Source: Mycobacteriales bacterium (lineage in GTDB: Bacteria > Actinomycetota > Actinomycetes > Mycobacteriales > CADCTP01). Taken from it: a stretch of DNA of 64,000 nucleotides. The position numbers were made by a program, and so were the translations under genes. The stretch is from assembly GCA_035995165.1 (NCBI GenBank), contig DASYKU010000005.1:1-64000 (forward strand), given 5' to 3'. Positions 35,268 through 43,199 of this stretch are shown piece after piece. The notes below the pieces were generated by a model. The model saw only the letters and a program-made list of their open reading frames with translations, searched no databases and had not been told where the DNA came from. The stretch's first letter is position 1. Each line of letters opens with the position of its first letter.

Positions 35268-36158
35268 CTAGGCTCCGTCGAGGCCTTCGAGCGTGTCCGG
35301 GACCTGCAGGCCCTGGCGACGCCAGAGCGGCACCCCGGCCTGCAGGAAGTGCGAGACCGCGTCGTACACCTCGTCGTCGTGGACGTCCGCGACGTGCACC
35401 TCGCAGCACTCGTCGGATGCGTCGTTCACGGCGTCGGCGACGGTCTGCGCGATCTCCATGCCCTGCGCCCCCGCGTCGACCAGGACGAGCAGGATCCGCC
35501 AGGTCCGGCCGCCGGGTTCCTCCAGCCGCCGGAAGATCCGGACGACCTCCAGCACCTCGGGCACCTCGAACAACGCCAGCACGACCGCGCAGTCGACCTG
35601 GTCGGGCACGGCCGGGCCGGGGAAGTCCGAGAAGGCATCATCGGGACCGATCTCGTACGCCTCGTCGACCTCCAGTCCGGCCGCAAGATCCGCCACTGTG
35701 GAGATGTCCGTCGGGTCGAGGGGGAAGCCCAACTCGCCGCCTCCGTTCAGCCAGGCATCGACATCCGGCGGCCACTTCTCGAACAACGTGCCCACCGGAA
35801 CCTCTGTCCACGGTGCGTCATCCGGCAGGCTGTGCGCGAGCGCCATCTGGCGGTACGAGGTGTAGACCAAGGCGTGTCTGCCTTCGGAATCCGTGACGCA
35901 CGGTAGGTGCACCTCACCGGCTGCAGCCGCACCCAGACCGGCAGCCTCGAAGGGGCCGTGATCAGGCTTTTCAGTCAGGACCGGTACGCACAGGGTGGAG
36001 CGGGCCAGGGCGCGCAGGAGGGTCGCCCGGGCTCCGGAGAGCACAGAGCGGATCAGGATTCCTTCGAGGTCGTTGACCGGCCGGAAGCCGAGCTCCGCCC
36101 CGGGGTCGTCCGGGTCGGGCTCCGCTCCGGAGTGGTCGTTCGGTGCCTCGGTCGGCAC
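35268..36158 (-). CDS. SseB-family protein
   Basis: 296 residues. The N-terminal SseB module (about 28-135: ILIRSVLSGARATLLRALARSTLCVPVL ... RHALVYTSYRQMALA) is followed by a C-terminal enhanced-serine-sensitivity-like region with LDPTDISTVADLAA and a hydrophobic strand. Actinobacterial SseB proteins cluster with type VII secretion genes. It lies 48 bases after the T7SS-type substrate gene on the same strand; a second SseB-like gene sits at the other end of the same group. Confidence 0.85.
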   Translation of the reverse strand: MPTEAPNDHSGAEPDPDDPGAELGFRPVNDLEGILIRSVLSGARATLLRALARSTLCVPVLTEKPDHGPFEAAGLGAAAAGEVHLPCVTDSEGRHALVYTSYRQMALAHSLPDDAPWTEVPVGTLFEKWPPDVDAWLNGGGELGFPLDPTDISTVADLAAGLEVDEAYEIGPDDAFSDFPGPAVPDQVDCAVVLALFEVPEVLEVVRIFRRLEEPGGRTWRILLVLVDAGAQGMEIAQTVADAVNDASDECCEVHVADVHDDEVYDAVSHFLQAGVPLWRRQGLQVPDTLEGLDGA

Positions 36159-36206
36159 TGTCAGGCCCCCAGCTGCTGGCGCGAACGTCGGCGGATCGGA
36201 CGCGGC

Positions 36207-37286
36207 TCACGAAGCTTCGGTCGCCGGACGCCCGACGCGCAGGACCGCTCCTCTCACGTCTCGATCGATCGGCCCGGAACGATCGAGCACGCTGGCGCGC
36301 GGGACCCGACCGGCACCGGAACCGGTCCAGTGCTGGACCGTACCCGGCGGACGGGTGATCGACGCAAGACGTGTGCGCCAGGCGTCGGGTGCCCCCAGCC
36401 GAGCGGCCCGGCCGGCGGGGCCCAGCGTGGAGTCGCGATGACGGGCGCCGCCGAACTCCTCGCGACGCCGCCGCAGCTCGGCTTCGTCCAGTCCTACCAG
36501 GCCCAACGCGGTCCGGTCGCGGCGCCGGCCGATGACCGTGACGGCCGCCACCGCGGCTCCCGCGGCCACCACCGTGCCGACCTCGACCACCCCGACCCCG
36601 CGTCCGGAACCGGACGCGACCCAGCCCTGCCAGCCGGCCTCGCCGGTGCCGCCGCCGGGGGCGGACTCGCCACCCAACGCGCCGGCGAACGGCACGTCGT
36701 GCGGGGAGGTGTAGCGCATCTCGGCGACCGAGCCGCTCCAGTCGCCGGGCCGGGACACGTACTGCCCCGGGTCGTCGACCTGGTGCTCGGAGCCGATCCG
36801 CAGCGCGAGCTCGCCGCCGCTGCCGGGCGGCGGCAGGGTCGGCGCGTCGGCCTGGGCCCGGGCCAGCCGCTCGACCGCGATCCGGCCGGCGGTGTCGACC
36901 TCGTCGGTCGCCCGCGCCAGCAGGGCGTCGGCCGACTGCTGGTCCGCGGCGGCCGTCTCGGGGGTCGACCGCTCGACCATCCGGACGGCGTTGGCCGCTG
37001 TCGCCTGGGCGTCGCGCAGGGTGCGCGCATAGTCCCGCAGCGCCTGCGCAGCCGTCCCGAACGCGGTGGCCGCGCCCGTGAGCCGGCTCGGCACGTCGCC
37101 GATCGCCCCCCGGTAGAGCTCTGCCGCGGCGCCGGACCAGACGTCGGCGTCGAGCATCTCGAGCTTGCCGGCGGCGTCGCTCGCGCTGGCCGCGACCCTG
37201 GTCAATCGCATCGCGACCTGGTCGACCTGGTCCGGGTCGCCCGGGATCAGGTCGGCCGGGTTCACCCCGGGCGTCACCGAGCTCAT
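36207..37286 (-). CDS. Putative type VII secretion substrate, PPE/WXG-like
   Basis: 359 residues from ATG 37286, which overlaps the preceding gene's stop (ATGA). The N-terminal ~190 residues are a long alpha-helical hairpin region with a WSG turn (LDADVWSGAAAELYRGAI), the pattern of WXG/LXG-type T7SS substrates. Then a Gly-rich linker, a hydrophobic helix (about 255-275, VGTVVAAGAAVAAVTVIG) and an Arg-rich cytoplasm-like tail. No toxin domain is recognised. The helix suggests a membrane protein rather than a released effector. No EccC or EccD genes are in the window. Confidence 0.75.
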   Translation of the reverse strand: MSSVTPGVNPADLIPGDPDQVDQVAMRLTRVAASASDAAGKLEMLDADVWSGAAAELYRGAIGDVPSRLTGAATAFGTAAQALRDYARTLRDAQATAANAVRMVERSTPETAAADQQSADALLARATDEVDTAGRIAVERLARAQADAPTLPPPGSGGELALRIGSEHQVDDPGQYVSRPGDWSGSVAEMRYTSPHDVPFAGALGGESAPGGGTGEAGWQGWVASGSGRGVGVVEVGTVVAAGAAVAAVTVIGRRRDRTALGLVGLDEAELRRRREEFGGARHRDSTLGPAGRAARLGAPDAWRTRLASITRPPGTVQHWTGSGAGRVPRASVLDRSGPIDRDVRGAVLRVGRPATEAS

Positions 37287-37591
37287 GCCCCGCCACCGTC
37301 CGGGCCGCCGCTGCCGAGATGCCCGCGGAGCTGGTGCTCGGCCTGCTCGTACTCCGCGGAGGCGTGCTGCAGGGCGCCGCCGAGCTGCTGGACCCGCTCG
37401 GCCACCCCGCGCAGCCCGAGACCCCAGGCATCGAGGAAGGCCTCGGCCGACCGGCCGACCGCGTCCGAGCCCGACCGGCTGAGCCGGTCGGAGATCTCCC
37501 CGCGGGACGCGTCCAGCGAGTGGGACACGTCGGAGACGTCCTTGAGCGCACGGGTGCTGGTGCGGAGCATGTCGGGCTGGACCCGGAACAT
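37283..37591 (-). CDS. WXG100-like small helical protein
   Basis: 102 residues from ATG 37591; its start overlaps the upstream stop (TGATG) and its own stop overlaps the next start (ATGA). Two amphipathic helices, MFRVQPDMLRTSTRALKDV ... and RSAEAFLDAWGLGLRGVAERV, joined near DAWG, as in ESAT-6/WXG100 partners. It ends GGPDGGGA. Likely the helical partner of the larger substrate encoded next to it. Confidence 0.78.
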   Translation of the reverse strand: MFRVQPDMLRTSTRALKDVSDVSHSLDASRGEISDRLSRSGSDAVGRSAEAFLDAWGLGLRGVAERVQQLGGALQHASAEYEQAEHQLRGHLGSGGPDGGGA

Positions 37592-37953
37592 CAGCCCACC
37601 GCCCCGAGGGAGACCGTCGCGTGGACGCCCATCGCATCGGTGTGCAACCGCAGCGGCTGCGGGCCGGCGATGTCCAGCACGAGGTCGTAACCGGCCGGCA
37701 GCTGGGCCAGCAGGTCGGCGCCGCTCATCGAGAACCAGCCGACGGTGCCGCGGGCGAGGGCGAGCTGTTCGACCGAACTGAAGACGGGAACGACCCCGGC
37801 GTGCGGAACGCCGAGCGCCCGGAACCCCGGGTCGGCACCCCGCTCGCAGTAGATCGTGGCCGCGAGGAAGACCTCGTGCAGCCGGGCAGAGTCGGCGACA
37901 CCGGACGCGACGTCGCGCGCGGTGTCGGCAAGACTCGGTGCATGTGCAAGCAC
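37591..37953 (-). CDS. SseB-like domain protein (short)
   Basis: 120 residues from GTG 37953. Single SseB-N-like domain: SARLHEVFLAATIYCERGA, PVFSSVEQLALARGTVGWFSMSGADLLAQLP and GYDLVLDIAGPQPLRL. It opens the four-gene group SseB-like, WXG100-like, T7SS substrate, SseB, all overlapping or nearly so. Start is uncertain; upstream in-frame alternatives run into the divergent chelatase promoter. Confidence 0.75.
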   Translation of the reverse strand: MLAHAPSLADTARDVASGVADSARLHEVFLAATIYCERGADPGFRALGVPHAGVVPVFSSVEQLALARGTVGWFSMSGADLLAQLPAGYDLVLDIAGPQPLRLHTDAMGVHATVSLGAVG

Positions 37954-38015
37954 GTGTCCAGCATAGGGGGTGGGACATAAAAAGCAAAGGGGGCAGAGCG
38001 TACGAATGGGACGTC

Positions 38016-38705
38016 TTGCTCGCCGTGGTCCACGGAACCCGGAACCCGGCTGGCGTTCACTCGGTGTTGCAGATTGTTGACGCTCTGCGCACAAGATGTC
38101 CAGCCCTGGATGTTCGACCGGCGTTCATCGAGCTGGCTGAGCCGGACGTCCGGACCGCGCTCGCAGCCATCCCAACGCACCGGCGGGCGGTGTTGGTGCC
38201 ACTGCTGCTCGCCTCCGGTTACCACGATCGGGTGGATCTGCCCGCGGCGATCGCGGCCGGCCGCCCCGGGACGGCCCACGCCGCCGTCCTCGGACCCGAC
38301 CCGCTGCTCGCGGTCGCGCTGGCCGACCGGCTGGACGAGGCCGGCCACCGACCCGGCGACACGGTGGTGCTCGCCGCCGCCGGCTCCTCCGACCCGGCCG
38401 CCGTCGCGTCCGTCCACGAGCAGGGCCGCCTCCTGTCCATCGAACTGACCCGACGCTCGGGAGTACGGACAGAGGTGACCACGGGGTTCGGTTCGACCGC
38501 ACAACCGGACGTGGCCGAAGCGGTCGCGGCGGCGCGCCGGGCGGCCGACAGCTCCCGGGTTGCGATCGCGACCTATCTCCTGGCGCCGGGCACCTTCGCC
38601 GACCGGCTGGCCACGGCCGGCGCGGACGTGGTCGCGGCGCCACTGGTCGCCCACCCCGCGGTCCTGGAGCTGATCCTGCGCCGCGCCTCGTCAACCAAAG
38701 GTTGA
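38016..38705 (+). CDS. Sirohydrochlorin chelatase-like (CbiX) protein
   Basis: 229 residues from TTG 38016 (the family N-terminus LLAVVHGTRNPAG begins here; start uncertain, no good ribosome site). Two half-domains of the CbiX/SirB type: VVHGTRNPAGV with the metal His, VRPAFIELAEPD, VLVPLLLASGYHDRVDLP with the second metal His, and VAIATYLLAPGTFADRL. Such enzymes insert Co or Fe/Ni into sirohydrochlorin for B12 or sirohaem. Its stop codon lies inside the first operator palindrome of the next gene. Confidence 0.82.
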   Translation: MLAVVHGTRNPAGVHSVLQIVDALRTRCPALDVRPAFIELAEPDVRTALAAIPTHRRAVLVPLLLASGYHDRVDLPAAIAAGRPGTAHAAVLGPDPLLAVALADRLDEAGHRPGDTVVLAAAGSSDPAAVASVHEQGRLLSIELTRRSGVRTEVTTGFGSTAQPDVAEAVAAARRAADSSRVAIATYLLAPGTFADRLATAGADVVAAPLVAHPAVLELILRRASSTKG

Positions 38706-38735
38706 CGGCCGGCGGATCGTCAACCTAACGTTGAC
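38690..38735. promoter_or_regulatory. Two palindromic operators GTCAAC-N5-GTTGAC
   Basis: First site 38690-38706 (GTCAACCAAAGGTTGAC, fully palindromic apart from the centre) overlaps the stop of the chelatase gene; second site 38719-38735 (GTCAACCTAACGTTGAC) ends three bases before the ATG of the Clp_N-HTH gene. Centres are 29 bases apart, nearly three helical turns, so dimers would bind the same face. I infer autoregulation by the downstream helix-turn-helix protein. Confidence 0.8.
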
Positions 38736-38738
38736 CGC

Positions 38739-39461
38739 ATGACGGACCCCGCCCCCGTACGGCTCGACGACCTCATCGCGGTCGTCCGGGCTCAGCATCC
38801 CGACGGCGACCCGCTCGCCTCCCTCTCCGACGCGGTGCTCGTCGCCGACCAGCTCGGCGACGTGGCCGACCACCTCGTCGGCCACTTCGTCGACCAGGCC
38901 CGCCGGGCCGGCGCCTCCTGGACCGACATCGGCCGCAGCATGGGCGTGACCAAGCAGGCCGCGCAGAAGCGGTTCGTGCCGCGCAGCTCGGACGTGGTGC
39001 CGGAGCTGGGCAACTGGGCCCGCTTCACCGACCGGGCCCGCAAGGCCGTGGCCGACACCGCCGGCCTGGCCCGGCAGACCGGGCACGACCAGGTCGAGCC
39101 CGGGCACCTGCTGCTCGGCCTGCTCGCCGACCCCCACAGCCTGGCCACCCGCACCGTCGCGGCCCAGGTGCCGGTGGCGGACCTGCGGGGCAGGACGCTC
39201 ACCGTGCTCGGCGAGGGCGGCGGCAGCCCCGACGGGCACATCCCGTTCTCGGCCGACACGCGCCGGCTGCTCGCCCTCACCCTGCGGGAGGCGCTCCGGC
39301 TCGGCCACAACTATGTCGGCACCGAGCACATCCTGCTCGGGCTGCTCACCGACGAGGGCGCGCTCGGCGCGATGCTGAGCGAGGCGGGGGTCACCCACGC
39401 CCGGACCGAGGAGCTGACCCTGGCGGCGCTGGCCGAGATCAAGCGCCGCCTGGAGGAGTAA
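38739..39461 (+). CDS. Clp_N repeat protein with helix-turn-helix
   Basis: 240 residues. The N-terminal ~80 residues hold a small helix-turn-helix, [20 protein letters not shown], preceded by a helical bundle. The remainder is two Clp N-terminal repeats ([22 protein letters not shown] ... and [20 protein letters not shown] with [10 protein letters not shown]), as in ClpC/ClpA substrate-binding domains. There is no AAA ATPase module. It may bind unfolded or phospho-Arg proteins and DNA, coupling protein stress to transcription. Two palindromes immediately upstream are likely its own operators. Confidence 0.88.
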   Translation: MTDPAPVRLDDLIAVVRAQHPDGDPLASLSDAVLVADQLGDVADHLVGHFVDQARRAGASWTDIGRSMGVTKQAAQKRFVPRSSDVVPELGNWARFTDRARKAVADTAGLARQTGHDQVEPGHLLLGLLADPHSLATRTVAAQVPVADLRGRTLTVLGEGGGSPDGHIPFSADTRRLLALTLREALRLGHNYVGTEHILLGLLTDEGALGAMLSEAGVTHARTEELTLAALAEIKRRLEE

Positions 39462-39501
39462 CGCCTCTCACCATGCCCGGTCGGACGAATCGGCTTGCAT
39501 A

Positions 39502-39533
39502 GGTTACCAGCCGGTAATACCGTGGAGGTTACC
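39502..39533. promoter_or_regulatory. TTACC-N4-GGTAA operator-like site before fadE5
   Basis: GGTTACCAGCCGGTAATACC (39502-39521) contains the inverted repeat TTACC/GGTAA, and a second GGTTACC follows at 39527-39533. The site is in lower-GC sequence 38-69 bases ahead of the fadE5 ATG, where a TetR-type fatty-acid regulator would bind. The regulator is not identified. Confidence 0.55.
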
Positions 39534-39570
39534 GACGAGTAGCCGTACGGTCGAACGGAGTCACCCGGCG

Positions 39571-41403
39571 ATGGGCCACTACAAGAGCAACGTGCGGGAC
39601 ACCGAATTCACGCTCTTCGAGCTGCTGCGGATCCAGGACCGGCTCGGTCAGGGACCGTTCGAGGAGGTGGACGAGGAGACCGCGCGCGGGATCCTGTCCG
39701 AGGTCGAGCGGCTCGCCGTCGGCCCGGTCGCGGAGTCGCTGCTCGACTCCGACCGCCACCCGCCGGTCTTCGACCCGGAGACCCACTCGGCCACGCTGCC
39801 GGAGGCGTTCAAGAAGTCGTGGCGGGCCTACATGGACGCCGAGTGGTGGCGGATGCAGGTCCCGGCCGGGCTCGGCGGCACCGTGGTGCCGGCCTCGCTG
39901 CGGTGGGGCGCGGAAGAGATGATCCTCGGCGCCAACCCGGCCGTGCACATGTACTCGTCGGGCATGTCCTTCTCCACCCTGCTCTGGCGGATCGGCACCG
40001 AGGACCAGAAGAAGTGGGCCCGGTGGATGGTCGACAAGCGGTGGGGCTCCACGATGGTGCTCACCGAGCCCGACGCGGGTTCCGACGTCGGTGCGGGCCG
40101 GACCAAGGCGATCGCGCAGCCGGACGGGTCGTGGCACCTCGAGGGCGTGAAGCGGTTCATCACCTCGGGCGACCAGGACCTGACCGAGAACATCGTGCAC
40201 TACGTGCTGGCCCGCCCCGAGGGCGCCGGCCCCGGCACCAAGGGCCTGTCGATGTTCGTGGTGCCGAAGTTCCACGTCGACCTCGAGACCGGTGAGCTGG
40301 GCGAGCGCAACGGCGTCTACGTCACCAACCTCGAGAAGAAGATGGGCCTGAAGGTCTCCACCACCTGCGAGCTGACCTTCGGCGAGCGGGAGCCGGCCGT
40401 GGGCTGGCTGATCGGCGACAAGCACGACGGCATCCGGCAGATGTTCAACGTCATCGAGAGCGCCCGGATGATGGTCGGCACCAAGGCGATCGCGACGCTG
40501 TCCACGGGCTACCTCAACGCGCTGGACTACGCCAAGACCCGGGTGCAGAGCGCCGACCTCACGCAGATGACGGACAAGACCGCGCCGCGGGTGACGATCA
40601 TCCACCACCCGGACGTGCGGCGCATGCTCATGCTGCAGAAGTCGTACGCGGAGGGCATGCGGGCGCTCATGCTCTACACCGCGACCCAGCAGGACGCGGT
40701 GATCGTGGCCGATTCCCGGGGCGAGAAGGACGACGCCGCCGCCCGGCTCAACGACCTGCTGCTGCCACTGGTCAAGGGCCTCGGCTCGGAGCGGTCCTAC
40801 GAGCTGCTGGCCCAGTCACTGCAGGTCTACGGCGGCTCCGGCTACCTGCAGGACTACCCGATCGAGCAGTACATCCGGGACGCCAAGATCGACAGCGTCT
40901 ACGAGGGCACCACCTCGATCCAGGGTCTCGACCTGTTCTTCCGCAAGATCGTGCGGGACAAGGGGGCGGCGCTGACCGCGCTGGCCACCGAGATCGGCAC
41001 GTTCGCCGCGAGCGAGGACGGCAACGGGCGGCTGAAGGAGGAGCGGGCGGCACTGGCGACCGCGCTGGCCGACGTGCAGGCGATGGTCGGGTCGATGGTC
41101 GGCTACCTGATGGCCGGGCAGCAGGACGTCACCGAGGTCTACAAGGTCGGGCAGAACACCACCCGGCTGCTGCTGTCGCTCGGCGACCTGGTCGTCGGCT
41201 GGCTGCTCGTCCGCAGCGCCGCGGTCGCGGTGGCCGCGCTGGACAGCGGCACGGCCTCGGCCCGGGACCGGGCGTTCTACGAGGGCAAGGTGGCCTCGGC
41301 CCGGTTCTTCGCCACCACCGTGCTGCCGGAGCTGACCGCGCGCCGCAAGGTCGTCGAGAGCACCGACAACGCGCTGATGGACCTGCCGGAGGAGAGCTTC
41401 TAG
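39571..41403 (+). CDS. fadE5: Acyl-CoA dehydrogenase, FadE5 type
   Basis: 610 residues, the length of mycobacterial FadE5 (611), and nearly the same signature at both ends (GHYKSNVRD ... at the start, [12 protein letters not shown] at the end). It introduces the alpha,beta double bond of acyl-CoA in beta-oxidation. Visible: [19 protein letters not shown]-like FAD motif ([17 protein letters not shown]), [12 protein letters not shown], catalytic Glu445 in YEGTTSIQ. The C-terminal extra domain of the long FadE subgroup is present. Electrons should pass to EtfBA and on to a membrane oxidoreductase such as that at 8198. An operator-like site lies upstream. Confidence 0.95.
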   Translation: MGHYKSNVRDTEFTLFELLRIQDRLGQGPFEEVDEETARGILSEVERLAVGPVAESLLDSDRHPPVFDPETHSATLPEAFKKSWRAYMDAEWWRMQVPAGLGGTVVPASLRWGAEEMILGANPAVHMYSSGMSFSTLLWRIGTEDQKKWARWMVDKRWGSTMVLTEPDAGSDVGAGRTKAIAQPDGSWHLEGVKRFITSGDQDLTENIVHYVLARPEGAGPGTKGLSMFVVPKFHVDLETGELGERNGVYVTNLEKKMGLKVSTTCELTFGEREPAVGWLIGDKHDGIRQMFNVIESARMMVGTKAIATLSTGYLNALDYAKTRVQSADLTQMTDKTAPRVTIIHHPDVRRMLMLQKSYAEGMRALMLYTATQQDAVIVADSRGEKDDAAARLNDLLLPLVKGLGSERSYELLAQSLQVYGGSGYLQDYPIEQYIRDAKIDSVYEGTTSIQGLDLFFRKIVRDKGAALTALATEIGTFAASEDGNGRLKEERAALATALADVQAMVGSMVGYLMAGQQDVTEVYKVGQNTTRLLLSLGDLVVGWLLVRSAAVAVAALDSGTASARDRAFYEGKVASARFFATTVLPELTARRKVVESTDNALMDLPEESF

Positions 41404-41485
41404 TTTTCTTCTCGCCCGATGTCGAGAACTCCGTGGTCCCTACGACGCGTTGACGAACGACACCGACGACGCGAGGAGAAGGACG

Positions 41486-41839
41486 ATGCGGGTTCTCACC
41501 CTGCTGAAGATGGGCGAGCAGGTCGGCGAGGCGCCGGCGGAGCTCTACCCGGCCATGGACGCGGTCATCAAGGAGATCGACGCGAGCCTGAAGCTGATCG
41601 ACACCAACGGGCTGGTGCCGAGCGCGACGGCCGGCGCCCGGATCCGGACGACCGCGGGGAGGACCACGATCCTGGACGGGCCGTTCGCGGAAACCAGGGA
41701 GCTGGTCGGCGGCTACGCGATCGTCGAGGTCGACACGTTCGCCGAGGCCGTCGAGGCCGCCCGCAAGATCGTGCAGGTGCACGCGGACCACTGGCCGTCC
41801 TGGGAGGGCGAGGCCGAGGTCCGTCAGATCGAGGGCTGA
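41486..41839 (+). CDS. DGPF/YCII-domain protein paired with ECF42 sigma factor
   Basis: 117 residues from ATG 41486 with GAGGAGAAGG upstream. YCII/DGPF motif LDGPFAETRELVGGYAIVEVD. Such proteins regularly sit directly before ECF42-type sigma genes and are their likely targets or modulators. One base separates its TGA from the sigma TTG, so they are coupled. Confidence 0.88.
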   Translation: MRVLTLLKMGEQVGEAPAELYPAMDAVIKEIDASLKLIDTNGLVPSATAGARIRTTAGRTTILDGPFAETRELVGGYAIVEVDTFAEAVEAARKIVQVHADHWPSWEGEAEVRQIEG

Positions 41840-41840
41840 C

Positions 41841-43094
41841 TTGCCGGGGTCGTCGCCGCCCGATCTGATCGGGCTCGTGACGGCACCCGAGGTGGTCAGC
41901 ACGGTCTGGAGGGCCGAGGCGGCGCGGCTCGTCGCCGGGCTGGCGCGGATGACGTACGACCTCGGCCTGGCCGAGGATCTCGCCCAGGACGCGCTCGTCG
42001 CCGCCCTGGAGCAGTGGCCGGAGTCGGGCGTCCCGGACAACCCGGGCGCCTGGCTCATGGCCGTGTCCAAGCGCCGCGCGATCGACCACTTCCGCCGGGC
42101 CGCGCGACTGCGCGCGCTCACCCCGGCGGTCGTGCCGGAGCCGGTCATGCCTGATCTGGATGCCGCCGTCGACCACATCGAGGACGACGTACTGCGGCTG
42201 ATGTTCATGTCCTGCCACCCCGTGCTCACCACCGAGTCGCGGGTGGCGCTCACGCTGCGGCTCGTCGGCGGGCTGTCGACCCGCGAGATCGCCCGCGCAT
42301 TCCTGGCCTCCGAGGCCACGGTCGCGCAGCGGATCAGCCGGGCCAAGCGGACGCTGGCTTCGGCGGGCGTGCCGTTCGAGGTGCCGTCCGGGCCGGAGCG
42401 GCCGGAGCGGCTGGCGTCCGTGCTGGAGGTCGTCTACCTGGTCTTCAACGAGGGGTACGCGGCCACCGCCGGCGACGACTGGCTCCGCCCGGCCCTCTGT
42501 GACGAGGCGCTGCGGCTCGGGCGGCTGCTGGCCTCGGTCGCGCCGCGGGAGCCGGAGGTGCACGGGCTGCTCGCGCTGATGCTGCTGCAGGCCTCCCGGT
42601 CGGCGGCCCGGGTCGGGCCGTCCGGCGAGCCGGTGCTGCTGCGGGACCAGGACCGGACCACGTGGGACGCCGGCCAGATCGCGGCCGGGCTGGTGGCGCT
42701 GGAGCGGGCCGGCTCGACCGGGATGTACGCGATGCAGGCGGCGATCGCCGCCTGTCACGCGGTCGCGCCGTCGGTCGCCGCGACGGACTGGGTCCGGATC
42801 GCCGCGCTGTACGGGCAGCTCGCGGCGGCGACCGGGTCGCCGGTGGTCGAGCTGAACCGGGCCGTCGCGGTCGCGGAGGCGTACGGGCCGGCGGCGGGGT
42901 TGGCGATCGTGGACGCGCTGGGCGGGACGCCGGCGCTGCGGGACTACCACCTGCTGCCGAGCGTGCAGGGGGACCTGCTGGTGCGGCTCGGGCGACGGAC
43001 CGAGGCGGCGGCCGCGTTCGGGCGGGCCGCCGCGCTCGCCACCAACGAGCAGGAACGCTCCCTCCTCCTCCGCCGCGCCCAAACTCAGACCTGA
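41841..43094 (+). CDS. ECF42-type RNA polymerase sigma factor with C-terminal TPR-like extension
   Basis: 417 residues (TTG 41841; GTG 41878 is in another position downstream). Sigma2 region (LGLAEDLAQDALVAALEQWP ... PGAWLMAVSKRRAIDHFRR), sigma4 region with STREIARAFLASEATVAQRISRAKRTLA, and a ~230-residue C-terminal extension of helical repeats (LASVLEVVYLVFNEGYAAT ... VVELNRAVAVAEAYG) characteristic of ECF42. The extension is thought to be needed for activity. No anti-sigma gene is present, as usual for ECF42; the partner is the DGPF gene. Confidence 0.92.
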   Translation: MPGSSPPDLIGLVTAPEVVSTVWRAEAARLVAGLARMTYDLGLAEDLAQDALVAALEQWPESGVPDNPGAWLMAVSKRRAIDHFRRAARLRALTPAVVPEPVMPDLDAAVDHIEDDVLRLMFMSCHPVLTTESRVALTLRLVGGLSTREIARAFLASEATVAQRISRAKRTLASAGVPFEVPSGPERPERLASVLEVVYLVFNEGYAATAGDDWLRPALCDEALRLGRLLASVAPREPEVHGLLALMLLQASRSAARVGPSGEPVLLRDQDRTTWDAGQIAAGLVALERAGSTGMYAMQAAIAACHAVAPSVAATDWVRIAALYGQLAAATGSPVVELNRAVAVAEAYGPAAGLAIVDALGGTPALRDYHLLPSVQGDLLVRLGRRTEAAAAFGRAAALATNEQERSLLLRRAQTQT

Positions 43095-43101
43095 CCCGGA
43101 C

Positions 43102-43115
43102 CCCCGCCGGCGGGG
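43102..43115. terminator. GC palindrome between convergent genes
   Basis: CCCCGCCGGCGGGG is a 14-base perfect palindrome eight bases after the sigma stop. The 105-base gap to the convergent barstar-like gene has several further GC hairpins, likely ending transcription from both sides. Confidence 0.5.
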
Positions 43116-43199
43116 TACAGGCCGCCCCGGGCCGGAGTGCGGGGCCGCCGCGGGGCGGAGCCGCCGCGCGCCGGGCGGCTCGGGGCTGCCGGCGCCGGC

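Noticed and set aside
35971-37551. 526-codon minus-strand frame overlapping the T7SS-type substrate
   Set aside because: Out-of-frame shadow; the overlapping gene has the helical WSG-containing sequence and an ATGA-coupled start.
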